Assembly (NCBI GenBank): GCA_963790585.1
Contig: CAWBOY010000004.1
Coordinates: 744,001-808,000 of the forward strand
From: CAWBOY01 sp963790585
Lineage (GTDB): Bacteria; Planctomycetota; Planctomycetia; Gemmatales; Gemmataceae
DNA length: 64,000 nt
Direction of reading: 5' to 3'
Shown here: in pieces, positions 8,220-17,831 of the stretch
Position numbering within the stretch: position 1 is the stretch's first letter
Layout: each line of letters begins with the position of its first letter
Position numbers and translations under genes: made by a program
The notes under the pieces: model-generated
What the model was told of the DNA's origin: nothing
The model's input: the letters and a program-made list of their open reading frames with translations, nothing else
The model's database searches: none

Positions 8220-11200
8220 CTATTTCTCTTTCCCATTCCGTATCGGATACGGCGGCCGTTTCATTTTCACCGGAGGATGCGCTTTCAATTCCTTCAACAC
8301 GATCTCGATCGCCTTCTCCAATTGCGGATCGTGGCCTGCGATTACGTCCTTGGGCAACTGCTCGACTTCCACGTCCGGCGGCACGCCCTGGTTTTCGACG
8401 ATGAATCCTTCCTCGGTCCAGATCGCCAGGTTTGGCGATGTGATGGTGCCGCCGTCCATCAAAACAGGGTAGCCGAGGATGCCGACGAGGCCGCCCCAGG
8501 TTCGTTTCCCGACAAGCGGCCCGAGCTGGTACTTATGAAACATCCAGGGCAAGAGATCGCCGCCCGAGCCAGCCGTCTCGTCGATCAGCATGACTTTCGG
8601 CCCGAAAATCGCGGCTCCGGGCGTTTTCAAATCGTCGCCGTAGCGCGTCGCCCACATGCTCGTGAATGGTCGGCGCAGATGGTCGATGTAATAATCCGCG
8701 ACCTGGCCGCCGCCGTTGAAGCGCTCATCGACGATGATCGCGTCCTTGTCGGCCTGTGGGAAGAAATAGCGCTTGAAATAGGCATGGCCCAACGCTGCCG
8801 TATTCGGCACATAGACATACGCCACCCGGCCATCGGTCGCCTTGTGTACTTTCTTGAGATTTCCTTCGACCCAATCGCGATTGCGCAGGGCATCTTCCGC
8901 AGCCAACGGTTCCACCGTGACGGTTCGGCTGCCCGTGCCATCGGCATTTGGTCCGACCGTGATCTCAATGCTCTTATTCGCCGTGTTCTCGAAGAGAGAA
9001 TACAGCTCGACCGGCGGCTTGAGATCGACACCCCGAACGGCCAACAGAAATTCGCCCGCCTTGACATCGACTCCGGGAGCGGTCAACGGGGAGCGCAATT
9101 CCGGACTCCAGTTCAAGCCGCCGTAAACCTTTTTGAAACGATAACGGCCATTGGCGATCTCATAATCGGCCCCAAGCAAGCCACCAGCAACGGTCTTGCG
9201 TTCGAACAGCCTTTCCCCCGGCGCCAGATAGCTATGTCCGACCGATAGCTCGCTGAGCATCCGGCTCAAAACCTTATCAAGGTCGCCTCTTGTCGCCAGG
9301 TGCGGCAGGAACATGGCGTACTTCTTTTTCATCGCCTTCCAATCGACGCCGTGCATATTGGGATCGTAAAAATAATCTCGGTTGATGCGCCAGGCTTCGT
9401 TGAAAATCTGTTCCCACTCGAGGCGCGGATCGATGCGAACTTCGATGGCCTCGACCTTGAGTTTGCCCTTGCCGGGCGTCGGTACTGGCCCTGTGACATC
9501 GACGATCGACCAGGAGTCGGGTGGCGAAAATGTCAGAGCCTTCTTGTGGTCGGCGCTGAGCCAATAATCCGCCACGCCTGGAACCACAGCCTCGGATTTT
9601 CGCTTGGTGAGATCAAATCGCTTGAGCGTTCCGCCCGCGGTGGCGCCATCCATCCGATTGGTCGGCGCTTCCAGGTAAAAGAGTTGGCCTGCCGAGCCCG
9701 CGTTGAGCCGCGTGTATTGGCCCGCCGGCTCCGGCAAAGCCAGGATCCGCTGGTCGATTCCCTCGAAATCGATCTTAACTTCTTCCGGCTTCGCATCCGG
9801 CTTGGCTTCTTTAGGCTTCGGCTTCTCGACTGCGACCTTTTCCTCGTCGCTCTCGCGCACCAACGGCGACGTCACACCCTTTTGAAGCACGGCGAGATAC
9901 AACGAGCGCTGCACCCGCATGTCGGCGTTCGACTGTGCGAACCATTGATTGACCGGTCCGGCGTCCGTCGAAGCGAGGAAATAGAGGTATTTCCCACTTG
10001 TGTCAAACACGGGATCGTGCGCATCGCTCAGGCCATCGGTGATCGGCGTCGTCAGGCCGGTGTGGACGTTGTAAGCGTAAATCGTGTGAAACGCCGCCTT
10101 GTTCTTGGTCGCATAGACGACCCAGCCCGAGTCCGGCGACCACGCCGGCCGCAATGCCCGCAGCCCGGTTGGTCCGTACAGCGAATCGCTGGCAATTTTC
10201 TTGACTGCGCCCGTCGGCAGATCGATCCAATAAGCCGATTGGGAATTATCTATAAAAGCGATCTTGGTACTATCCGGAGACCAAATAGCGTCTTCATAGA
10301 AGCCAGCGCCGGCGAGTGGGTAACTTTTCGCCGTGCCCTTGCCGTCGGCACCGCGGACGAACAGCTTGTATTCTCCCCCTTCGTCCGAGAAATAGGCAAT
10401 CGATTTGCCATCAGGCGACCAGGAAGGCGAGCGGTCGTGCGTGCCGGGAGAATTCGTCAAGTTGCGCGGATCGCCCTTTTCGACCGGTACGGTAACGATC
10501 TCGCCGCGAAACTCGAACGCGGCGCGGGCTCCGGATGGGGAAATGGCGGCGTTTCGGATATACTTCGCACCTTTGACATATCGTGGCCGCGCTTCGAGAA
10601 GATCGGTCGCCACGCCGATCTTGAGCCGTGTTTCTTTGTTCGTGGCTGGATCGTGGACGTGGAGATACCCCGCCTGTTCGTAGATCACCACACCCGCCCC
10701 TGCGCCGACGTCGGCAACGGGAAAATCATCGTAATGTGTGTATTGTGCGATCTTTTTCGTCTTCGTGTCGTAGCCAAATAAGTTGTATTCCCCCTCCCGA
10801 TCAGAGCGAAAATAGACGACATCGCCGATCCACTGTGGATCGAGATCGTTGCATCGGCCCTGAGGCTGCGGGATCTGTTCCACCTCATGATCGCTCTTGC
10901 GATAGATCCAAATGCGGGAAGCCGTACCGCCACGGTAATGCTTCCATTGATTCGAGCGATCGGCAATAGGCGTGTATGCGATGCGCTCACCATCGGGCGA
11001 AAACGCGGCCTGGACGCCGTTGGGAATCGCCAATTGCGTCGGCATTCCGCCCGCAAGCGGAACGGTGAACAATTGCGTATAGCGATTCGTGAAGACATGG
11101 CGCGGCGACGAGAAAACGACCTCTTTGCCACCCGGTGTAAAGCCGCGCACGGTATCCGGGCCAGGATGCCAGGTCAGACGCTTGGGTGCTCCGCCTTCGA

Positions 11201-11489
11201 TCGAAATGGTAAAGGCATCGGTGTTGCCGTCATATTGAGCGCTAAAGGCGATCGTCTTGCCGTCGGGCGAGAAGACCGGATGCGACTCGACGCCGGTGTC
11301 CGTCGTCAGCCGGCGCACATTCTTGCCATCACGGTCGGCGATCCAAAGATCATCGGCGTAGATGAACGCAATGTGTTTGGCACTTATCGCTGGCTGCGAC
11401 AGCAGGCATGTATCGTGAATATCCGGGTCGGCATGAAGCGTGCCGTGAGGTAGGGCGAGCAGAGCGAAAGTTAAGAGGAGGCGTCGCAT
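8220..11489 (-). CDS. Tricorn-like protease (S41 family, beta-propeller plus PDZ)
   Basis: The gene encodes a protein of 1089 residues with a signal peptide (LLLTFALLALPHGTLHA), so it is probably exported to the periplasm. Residues about 30-310 and 310-540 hold WD40/PD40-like propeller blades (SHPVFSPDGKTIAFSA, RSPSWSPDGKSIAYFSD). A helical core follows at about 690-760 (EWEQIFNEAWRINRDYFYDPNMHGVDW), then a PDZ-like domain at 770-850 and the tail-specific protease core. The nucleophile is S975 in DETAGSGGDLLPW, matching the GSGGD active-site motif of tricorn. Length and domain order match known tricorn proteases, which degrade peptides released by other proteases. The gene ends one base before the extreme upstream GTG of thuA, but I doubt the two are translationally coupled. 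Confidence 0.92.
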   Translation of the reverse strand: MRRLLLTFALLALPHGTLHADPDIHDTCLLSQPAISAKHIAFIYADDLWIADRDGKNVRRLTTDTGVESHPVFSPDGKTIAFSAQYDGNTDAFTISIEGGAPKRLTWHPGPDTVRGFTPGGKEVVFSSPRHVFTNRYTQLFTVPLAGGMPTQLAIPNGVQAAFSPDGERIAYTPIADRSNQWKHYRGGTASRIWIYRKSDHEVEQIPQPQGRCNDLDPQWIGDVVYFRSDREGEYNLFGYDTKTKKIAQYTHYDDFPVADVGAGAGVVIYEQAGYLHVHDPATNKETRLKIGVATDLLEARPRYVKGAKYIRNAAISPSGARAAFEFRGEIVTVPVEKGDPRNLTNSPGTHDRSPSWSPDGKSIAYFSDEGGEYKLFVRGADGKGTAKSYPLAGAGFYEDAIWSPDSTKIAFIDNSQSAYWIDLPTGAVKKIASDSLYGPTGLRALRPAWSPDSGWVVYATKNKAAFHTIYAYNVHTGLTTPITDGLSDAHDPVFDTSGKYLYFLASTDAGPVNQWFAQSNADMRVQRSLYLAVLQKGVTSPLVRESDEEKVAVEKPKPKEAKPDAKPEEVKIDFEGIDQRILALPEPAGQYTRLNAGSAGQLFYLEAPTNRMDGATAGGTLKRFDLTKRKSEAVVPGVADYWLSADHKKALTFSPPDSWSIVDVTGPVPTPGKGKLKVEAIEVRIDPRLEWEQIFNEAWRINRDYFYDPNMHGVDWKAMKKKYAMFLPHLATRGDLDKVLSRMLSELSVGHSYLAPGERLFERKTVAGGLLGADYEIANGRYRFKKVYGGLNWSPELRSPLTAPGVDVKAGEFLLAVRGVDLKPPVELYSLFENTANKSIEITVGPNADGTGSRTVTVEPLAAEDALRNRDWVEGNLKKVHKATDGRVAYVYVPNTAALGHAYFKRYFFPQADKDAIIVDERFNGGGQVADYYIDHLRRPFTSMWATRYGDDLKTPGAAIFGPKVMLIDETAGSGGDLLPWMFHKYQLGPLVGKRTWGGLVGILGYPVLMDGGTITSPNLAIWTEEGFIVENQGVPPDVEVEQLPKDVIAGHDPQLEKAIEIVLKELKAHPPVKMKRPPYPIRNGKEK

Positions 11490-11664
11490 GGTGTGATCCC
11501 GCGTGGTCCTTCGGAGGGAGTCGATGTAGTCACGGTAACCACGGTTGAGGCCGTTGGCAACGGACCGGCCGATTTTATATAGCTGCCGGCTTTCCGGCCG
11601 CCTCGATCGACACCTGCCCGGGGTTGACGCCGGCTAATGGTCGGCTAAAGTATAAAGGCACTGA

Positions 11665-11747
11665 GCCGAAGTGGCGGAATGGCAGACGCGGCGGACTCAA
11701 AATCCGTTTCACGCAAGTGAGTGTGGGTTCAAGTCCCACCTTCGGCA
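11665..11747 (+). tRNA. tRNA-Leu (anticodon CAA)
   Basis: Acceptor arms GCCGAAG (11665-11671) and CTTCGGC (11740-11746) pair perfectly, with discriminator A at 11747. The anticodon loop CTCAAAA gives CAA, which reads UUG. A long variable arm, the leucine-type D-arm GTGGCGGAATGGCAGAC and the T-arm GTGGGTTCAAGTCCCAC are present. The 3' CCA is not encoded. Confidence 0.95.
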
Positions 11748-11912
11748 CTCTCTTCCTTCAAATGCCACCTCATTCCCTACTTTTCTTGTTAAAATGAATA
11801 ATGTGATGTGTCGCCGTAAGCCGTGAAGCGCGTGCTGCGGCAATCGCTTCCTGTGGGATCGCGGGTAAACAGGACGCTCCCCAATTGAGATTTCTGAGGG
11901 ACTGATAAACCC

Positions 11913-14900
11913 ATGCTGGATCTGGTTAGGCTCATAGACGGATTCGATCGTTTCGGGTCGCTCAAGCTTTTCATCGTCTTTGCGGTCCTAGGATTGCTGG
12001 CTGGTCTATTTCACTTGATTGGCCTACTTGGCCTGATGATACGCCTGGTCCAGAGGCTGTTTCACGTTTGCACGTGGCTAGGCTTTCAAGCCTGGAAGCG
12101 TGTGCTCTCCTGGACACGCTGGCCAACATTTCTTCTCCTGGTATTCGGCTTGATCGGCCTCGGCACGACCCAAGGTCAAAACTGGCCGTTGCTTGGCTTG
12201 CTTACGGGGCTCGTCCTCGTCTGGATCGGTGTCATAACCTGCATGGCTTATGTCTATATCGATCTCGAACGCTACGAAGTCGTGCGCGGCTACAAGGCAC
12301 TGTTCAAACCGGTCAAGGGGCAAGAGCTTGCTTTGAATTTGGCGAAATATGGCTACCAGCTCGGCGCGCCATTGCTCATCCTCGCCTCCATCGCCACAGT
12401 CGGCGGCTTTGCGCTCACCTGCCAAGGTTTGTACGAAACGGTCGGCTCTACCTGGTATCACCCGGAGGGTGACGATGGGCATCTCGATTTCGCGGCGTTT
12501 CTGGCGTATACGCTTATCAACCTGGCCCGCGTCGCCGACATCCTCAACGTCGCCAATAATTGGCACTTTTTGGAGGTTAAATATGTCATTACGCACAATC
12601 CCGTTGCTGCGGCGCTCATGATCCTATTCCGCACCTTCTTCACGCTCGTCCTGTTGCAGCAGATTTTCGCCTCGGTGCGGCGCGGCCGATTGCTCTCGGA
12701 GACAATCCGCGACTTTTGGAGCCCCCACGATCCGATTCGAATGCGCGCGCGAACCTCCCTCGAACAATATGGACCGGGTGCTGTGCGGCCGTTGTTGCAT
12801 TCCATGCGTTTCGAGGAAGGCATTACCCCTGACCAATGGGAAGATTTGCCGCGCGTCTTATCCGATATCGGACCGGTCTCCGTGCCCGTTTTTGCGCGGA
12901 CATCTGCGCGATCGGAATGAGAATGTGCGCGGCGTCGCCGCCTTGGCGCTTGGCGAACTCCATGCCCTCGAAACCCTGCCGAGGCTAGGAAAATCGCTCA
13001 ACGATGAAAGTGAGCGCGTGCGTGTGAGCGTGGCTCAGGCGCTCGGAACGATCGCGGCGCCGCAGGCCAAAGCCTCGCGCAAACAGATTCTCGCGGGCCA
13101 TGCCCCGGCCATATCGCTTTGGTCCTGGGTGACGCGAATCGTTTTCCAACTCGGTCACCACGCGCGCTTGCGGGCGAATCCGTTGCCGCTGGTCGTGAAG
13201 CTGTTGCGGCGAACGCTAACAGACAAGTCTCTCGTCGTGCGCACGGCGGCAATCAAGGCGCTCGGACAGATTGGGCCCGCCGCCGCTGAAGCGGCGCCCG
13301 ACCTGATTACTCTTTTAGATGAAGAAGACGAAGGCGTGCGTTGCGCGGCGGCGGCCGCCTTGGCCGAAGTGCGCGGGCCGGAAGAACCCGCAGTGGTTGC
13401 CCTTCGTCGCTTGCTGCATCAGCCGAGCCCCGCATTGCAAATCGCCGCTGCTGAGGCCCTCGGCACCATGAAAAAGGCGGCTGCGGAAGCGGTTCAAGAT
13501 CTTGCGCCTCTCTTGAGCGACCCAAACGACGCCGTTCGTCGGGCCGCCTCGGAGGCCGTTGGAGCTATAGGTGTTATGGAGCACGAAACAGTTCACACTC
13601 TGACCGAGGGCCTGCACAGCCCCGATATGATGGTCCGCGCTCACACGGCTGAGGCTCTGGGTGCCCTAGGCCCAAACGCTGGAGAAGCAGCCCAAGAGTT
13701 GGCCGAGGCTCTCCACGACGAAAGCGATCGTGTTCGCGCTAAAGCGGCAGAGGCTCTTGGTAAGCTAGGCGAGGCCGCCGAGGAAGCCGTGCCGCGCCTG
13801 ATGGAAGCCTTGCGCGACCAGGATAATTGGGTCAGCGCACTTGCGGCTGAGGCATTGGGCGAAATCGGGCATGGAGCCGCCAACGCCGTGCCTGCATTGA
13901 CGCGGTCACTCAAACATGTCAATCCCCAAGTTCGTGGCAATGCGGCCGAGGCATCGGAAAAATGGGCCAGGCCGCTCATACAGCGCTGCCGGAACTTTGT
14001 GCCGCGATCAAAGACCCTGAAGACGAAGTGCGCCGCCGGGGCTTGGAAGCCCTCGGCGACTTGCATGCTCCAACACCAGAGGCGCAACAGGCAGTGCTAG
14101 CAGCCCTCAATGACCCCCATCCAGGGGTTCGTGCCGCCGCTATTACGACAGTAAGCAAATGTCCCAACCTGCGCGCCCAGGCGATCGAGCCCTTGTTGCG
14201 AGCCGTGGACGACGTCAGTGACCAAGTGAAAACGCAGGTGCCGACCGCGCTGGCGCATGCTGGAGCGGAGCCGAGAGTCTTGGAGGCGCTGCGCAAATTG
14301 CTGGCCGATCCCGCGCCGACCGTTCAAACCCATGCCGCCTTGGCTCTCGGCAAACTCGGACCGGACGCCGCCGTGGCCGGACCCGATCTGTTGGAGGCGG
14401 CGCGGCGCGAGGAGCCGGCCGTGCGTTTGCAATGCCTCTGGGCCCTGGCTCATATTCAGTCTTCCGAAGCCGTGCCCGCGTTTCTCGCAGGTTTGACCGA
14501 TCCCGAAGCGGATGTCCGTAAAATTGCCTCCGCCGGGCTCATCAAAGCGGCCATTCCCGTAGAAGCTCTCCCCGACATCATCGCGGCCCTTGGCGACCAT
14601 GAAAACCAGGTCCGCGCTAATGCCGCTCAGATCCTTGCGCGTCTTAAGGAAGTGCCCGACGAAGCTGTCGGCCCTTTGGAAGAATGCTTGCAAACTAATG
14701 ATGATGGCGTACGCCTCCATGCTGCCGTTGCCTTGCGGTCCGCTTCGCCGACTCTGACAGAACCGATTTATCGGCGACTCTTAGAGGACGCCGATCCACG
14801 CCTTCGGCTCTTAGCCGCGGGCTTTTTCCTGGAGCAAAACCCCGAAGACGAAGGAGCGGCACAAATCCTCGTCGAATGTCTCTCATCACCCTCACGAATG

Positions 14901-15083
14901 GTCCGTAAGGCGGCCCTGGAACTCATAACCAAGATGGGCGAAAACGCCACCTACCTACTTGACCCCCTGCGCGAACGAGCCGAGGCCGAGATCGACCCGG
15001 AGTTTAGCGCCGTATTGAGCCAGCTCATCGACCGCCTGGCGAAACTTGAGGCACAGGCCGCCGCGCCGGTCCGGGCGCAGTGA
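11913..15083 (+). CDS. Membrane-anchored HEAT-repeat protein (frameshifted twice)
   Basis: The first ~170 residues contain four hydrophobic segments (LFIVFAVLGLLAGLFHLIGL, WPTFLLLVFGLIGLG, LLGLLTGLVLVWIGVITCM, PLLILASIATVGGFAL). From about residue 320 to the end, a run of more than fifteen HEAT/PBS-lyase-like repeats follows (for example VRAHTAEALGALGPNAGEAAQELAEAL split over two helices). The reading frame changes at GCGC 12895-12898 and again near 13951-13966. The second change restores the first frame, and coding homology is continuous throughout, giving roughly 1056 residues. Start ATG 11913 follows TGAGGG. HEAT solenoids bind other proteins; I infer a membrane scaffold. It lies after tRNA-Leu and before the WD40 protein, in the same direction. 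Confidence 0.8.
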
Positions 15084-15107
15084 CAAAGAACCAGTCCCAG
15101 AAGTTTG

Positions 15108-15297
15108 TGGCGGCACGTTTTAAGCGTGCCGAAACGACGCCGCCGTTTTGCTACGGTTTCCTGACCGTGCCACTCTTGCGATCGCAGGTCTCCCAAATGC
15201 TTGGGACCATCGGAGACCTTCGGTCAGACTAGGTGGCACGGTCGGGAGACCGTAGCAAAACGAGAGCTTCCGGCACGTTGGAAACGTGCCGTCACAA
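15108..15297. repeat. Nested palindromic repeat, family B outer arms
   Basis: Outer arms GTGGCGGCACG.../...CGTGCCGTCAC enclose a second pair (CGTTTTGCTACGGT... with ...ACCGTAGCAAAACG) and a third innermost pair (GGTCTCC/GGAGACC). It lies between two co-directional genes and may be a terminator or a mobile palindrome. Confidence 0.8.
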
Positions 15298-15322
15298 CCT
15301 GGACCGGCGATACGAGAAAACC

Positions 15323-17641
15323 ATGACACCGACAGACGAAGACGCCTCCAACCTGACCCAACAGGTCGAATCCTTGCACTCGCAATTGGCGCGGGAACGG
15401 CAGCGTTCCAGGTCACGGGAATTGGCGCGCATTGCCCTGAGCCAGCTTGACGTCGAGCCCGAACGCGCCCTCTTGCTCGCAAACGAGGCCATTGCGGCCG
15501 CTGTCACTTTTGAATCACGCGACGCCTTGCAACAAGCGGTCTCTGCCTCCAAATTGCGCTGGCTTTTTGAGAAGCCGTCCGAGGCGCGCATTCTTCATGC
15601 GTACTTCGCCAAGGACAGCCGACAGATCATTACCGCCGGTCAGGACGGCGTCCTGCGATGGTGGGATAGGGAGAATCGCAAAGAAATCGAAACTTTGAAG
15701 TGTTGCGCAGGGCCTATCGAGAAGTTTCTCTTGTCACCGCTTTGCGACCGCGCCTTCGTGATGGCCAAAAAGGACGAGACCGGAAAATACCAACGTATCC
15801 TTGTCGACCTGATTGAGCGCAAGATCACGACAACCATCGAACACGAGTTAGACACCTGTTACGTCGAAACAACATTGCCGGTATTTTTCAGTCGAGACGG
15901 CCGACGCCTCGTTCTTAACACGGACGATGGAACCGAATTATCCCTGTGGGATACCACAAACGGCACGCGCCTTTTTTACCTCGTCGACTCTGGCCGCTGT
16001 CACGGCATCGACTGGAAAGGCCGACGTGCCTTGGTGACGAGACACGATCTCACGGTAGTTCTTCTGGATATGGAGGGTGATGGTCCCACGACATTGCTGA
16101 AACTACCCTGGGAAGAAGCGACGGCCTCCTCGTTCACGGACCTTGTCGCCGGCCCGATCTGTTTCACCGCCGACGGCACGCGCGTCACCTCCGGCACGCA
16201 TGACCGCATCGCGCTTCTGTGGGATGCGCGCGACGGCAGTCTGCTCCATGTCCTCGGACATCGTACACCCTGTCACGGATCGAACGCCAGCTTTACTCCA
16301 AGCGGGCGATTCATCACGGTTCAACAAAACGATAGTGTGGAGACCGAGGTATGGGACGCGGAGACGGGCAAACAGCTGTGCGCGCTGCCTTTTAGCAGCG
16401 CATTTTATGCCCCGGTGCGCTATCTCACCTTTTCGCCGCAAGCCAATGCCCTAGAATACCGCCTGGTCGGGATGGGTGCGACGCATTGCACATGGCCTTT
16501 GTCCGTCAACCAAGTGAGCGAATGGGATATCAGGACGGGAGCCATCCGCACTCACTTTCGGATGCCGGGTAAACAGAGTTTTCAACGAGCCTTTTCAAAC
16601 GAGGGCACCTCCACGCTCTGGACAACAGTGACGGAGCAGGATGATATTTCTCTGGATGCCGATTGGGTCCTACGCCTGAAGGATGGAGTTGTACGCGTCT
16701 TCGTCCGTTTGGAATTGGCCGAGGCGCTGGATCCGGCCATTGAATACGGCAGCGGCTATACGATCGATCGCACTGCCAGTTACACGGGCGGCGATATCAA
16801 ATTGATGGATCGTCAGACAAATCAAGAGTTGGCCTTGCTCGGTAAGATCAATCGACCTTTGTTTTCTCCCAATGGCCAGTATTTGGTCGCGCAATCTCAT
16901 TCCGACACCAATCCGCTGATAAAGGTCTGGAACGCCAGGACCGGCGAGCTGCTTTTCACAATCAATGATTACACCAAAACGATCACCGCAATGCAGTTCC
17001 AACCCGGACAACCTCTATTGCTCATCGGCTCATTGGACCGCACAATCCGCGTCTGGTCTTTGGAAACGGGAGCCGAGGTTGCACGCGCCATGGTCAACGC
17101 GCCGGATGGGCCGTCCTACGAAGCTGCGAGTTCGGCGGATGGCACGAAAGTCGCGTTCCCAACCAGGGGTCGCCTCCATGTTTGGCACATTGATCGAGGA
17201 GTGATTGTCAGCGCGCCCACCACTCTCTACGCAAGAGGCCCCCGCTTTTCCGCGGACGGAAGGTGGTTGATAGCCTCCGATGAAGATGCCGCGCGCATTT
17301 GGGATACTACAAGGATGGAGCTTATCGGGGAGTTTCTATTGCACTTTTCCAATGTCGCGTCTGGAGATATTTCGTCCGACAAGAAGTTCGCCGCTACCTG
17401 TGGCCAAGATGGTTACATACGCCTGTGGGATCCTCTCACAGGCCGCGAAATCACCCATTGGAAAATGCCGATTAGCAATAATCATCGCTGGGGAGTACGG
17501 TTTTCCGAAGATGGAGATTCCCTGCACTTCGGCGGCGAGCGCCTGATCTGCGACGTGGAGCCGTTGATAGCGCTGGCCAAAAAGCGGGTGTTTCGGGAAC
17601 TTAGCCCAGACGAGCGACGGCTGTTCTTAGGGGACTATTAG
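15323..17641 (+). CDS. Cytoplasmic WD40-repeat protein with an N-terminal coiled coil
   Basis: Start ATG 15323 lies just after the palindrome; the upstream extension of the frame runs through repeat DNA and is not credible. The protein has 772 residues and no signal peptide. Residues 8-35 are a charged helix (LTQQVESLHSQLARERQRSRSREL). A short helical segment follows (ARIALSQLDVEPERALLLANEA), which resembles the linker between NTPase and WD40 parts of STAND-type proteins, but no NTPase domain is present. Residues ~85-740 contain WD40 blades ending in W-D dipeptides (ILHAYFAKDSRQIITAGQDG..LRWWD; ALLWDARDGS; IRVWSLETGAE; IRLWDPLTGRE). The likely role is a protein-interaction propeller; the partner is unknown. 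It converges with another WD40 gene. Confidence 0.82.
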   Translation: MTPTDEDASNLTQQVESLHSQLARERQRSRSRELARIALSQLDVEPERALLLANEAIAAAVTFESRDALQQAVSASKLRWLFEKPSEARILHAYFAKDSRQIITAGQDGVLRWWDRENRKEIETLKCCAGPIEKFLLSPLCDRAFVMAKKDETGKYQRILVDLIERKITTTIEHELDTCYVETTLPVFFSRDGRRLVLNTDDGTELSLWDTTNGTRLFYLVDSGRCHGIDWKGRRALVTRHDLTVVLLDMEGDGPTTLLKLPWEEATASSFTDLVAGPICFTADGTRVTSGTHDRIALLWDARDGSLLHVLGHRTPCHGSNASFTPSGRFITVQQNDSVETEVWDAETGKQLCALPFSSAFYAPVRYLTFSPQANALEYRLVGMGATHCTWPLSVNQVSEWDIRTGAIRTHFRMPGKQSFQRAFSNEGTSTLWTTVTEQDDISLDADWVLRLKDGVVRVFVRLELAEALDPAIEYGSGYTIDRTASYTGGDIKLMDRQTNQELALLGKINRPLFSPNGQYLVAQSHSDTNPLIKVWNARTGELLFTINDYTKTITAMQFQPGQPLLLIGSLDRTIRVWSLETGAEVARAMVNAPDGPSYEAASSADGTKVAFPTRGRLHVWHIDRGVIVSAPTTLYARGPRFSADGRWLIASDEDAARIWDTTRMELIGEFLLHFSNVASGDISSDKKFAATCGQDGYIRLWDPLTGREITHWKMPISNNHRWGVRFSEDGDSLHFGGERLICDVEPLIALAKKRVFRELSPDERRLFLGDY

Positions 17642-17653
17642 CTCGTCCCGGAA

Positions 17654-17823
17654 GTTGTGGCGGCATGTTTCCAACGTGCCGAAAGCGACGAGAACCGTGG
17701 CCGGGGTCGGTACTCCGACCCCGGTTTAGCCCGAGCTTTTTCCGAGAACCGGGGTCCGTATCCCGACCCCGGCCACGACCTTGACAAAGCCGAGGCATCG
17801 GCACGTCGGAAACGTACCGCCAC
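17654..17823. repeat. Palindromic repeat, family B
   Basis: Outer arms GTGGCGGCATGTTTCC... and ...GGAAACGTACCGCCAC enclose inner arms CCGTGGCCGGGGTCGG... and ...CCGACCCCGGCCACG. It separates the two convergent WD40 genes. Close relatives are at 25984-26155 and 28177-28325. Confidence 0.88.
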
Positions 17824-17831
17824 ACCATGAA

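Noticed and set aside
8277..10781. Long plus-strand frames opposite the tricorn protease gene
   Set aside because: They overlap an intact, well-recognised gene over their whole length and show no motifs.
12769..14100. Programmed ribosomal frameshifting as the cause of the broken frames
   Set aside because: Shifts occur in both equivalent directions, in many unrelated genes, without slippery heptamers, and always near GCGC; a sequence-level cause is simpler.
15323..17641. STAND-type defence NTPase
   Set aside because: Only the linker-like helix and the WD40 blades are present; no Walker motifs precede them.
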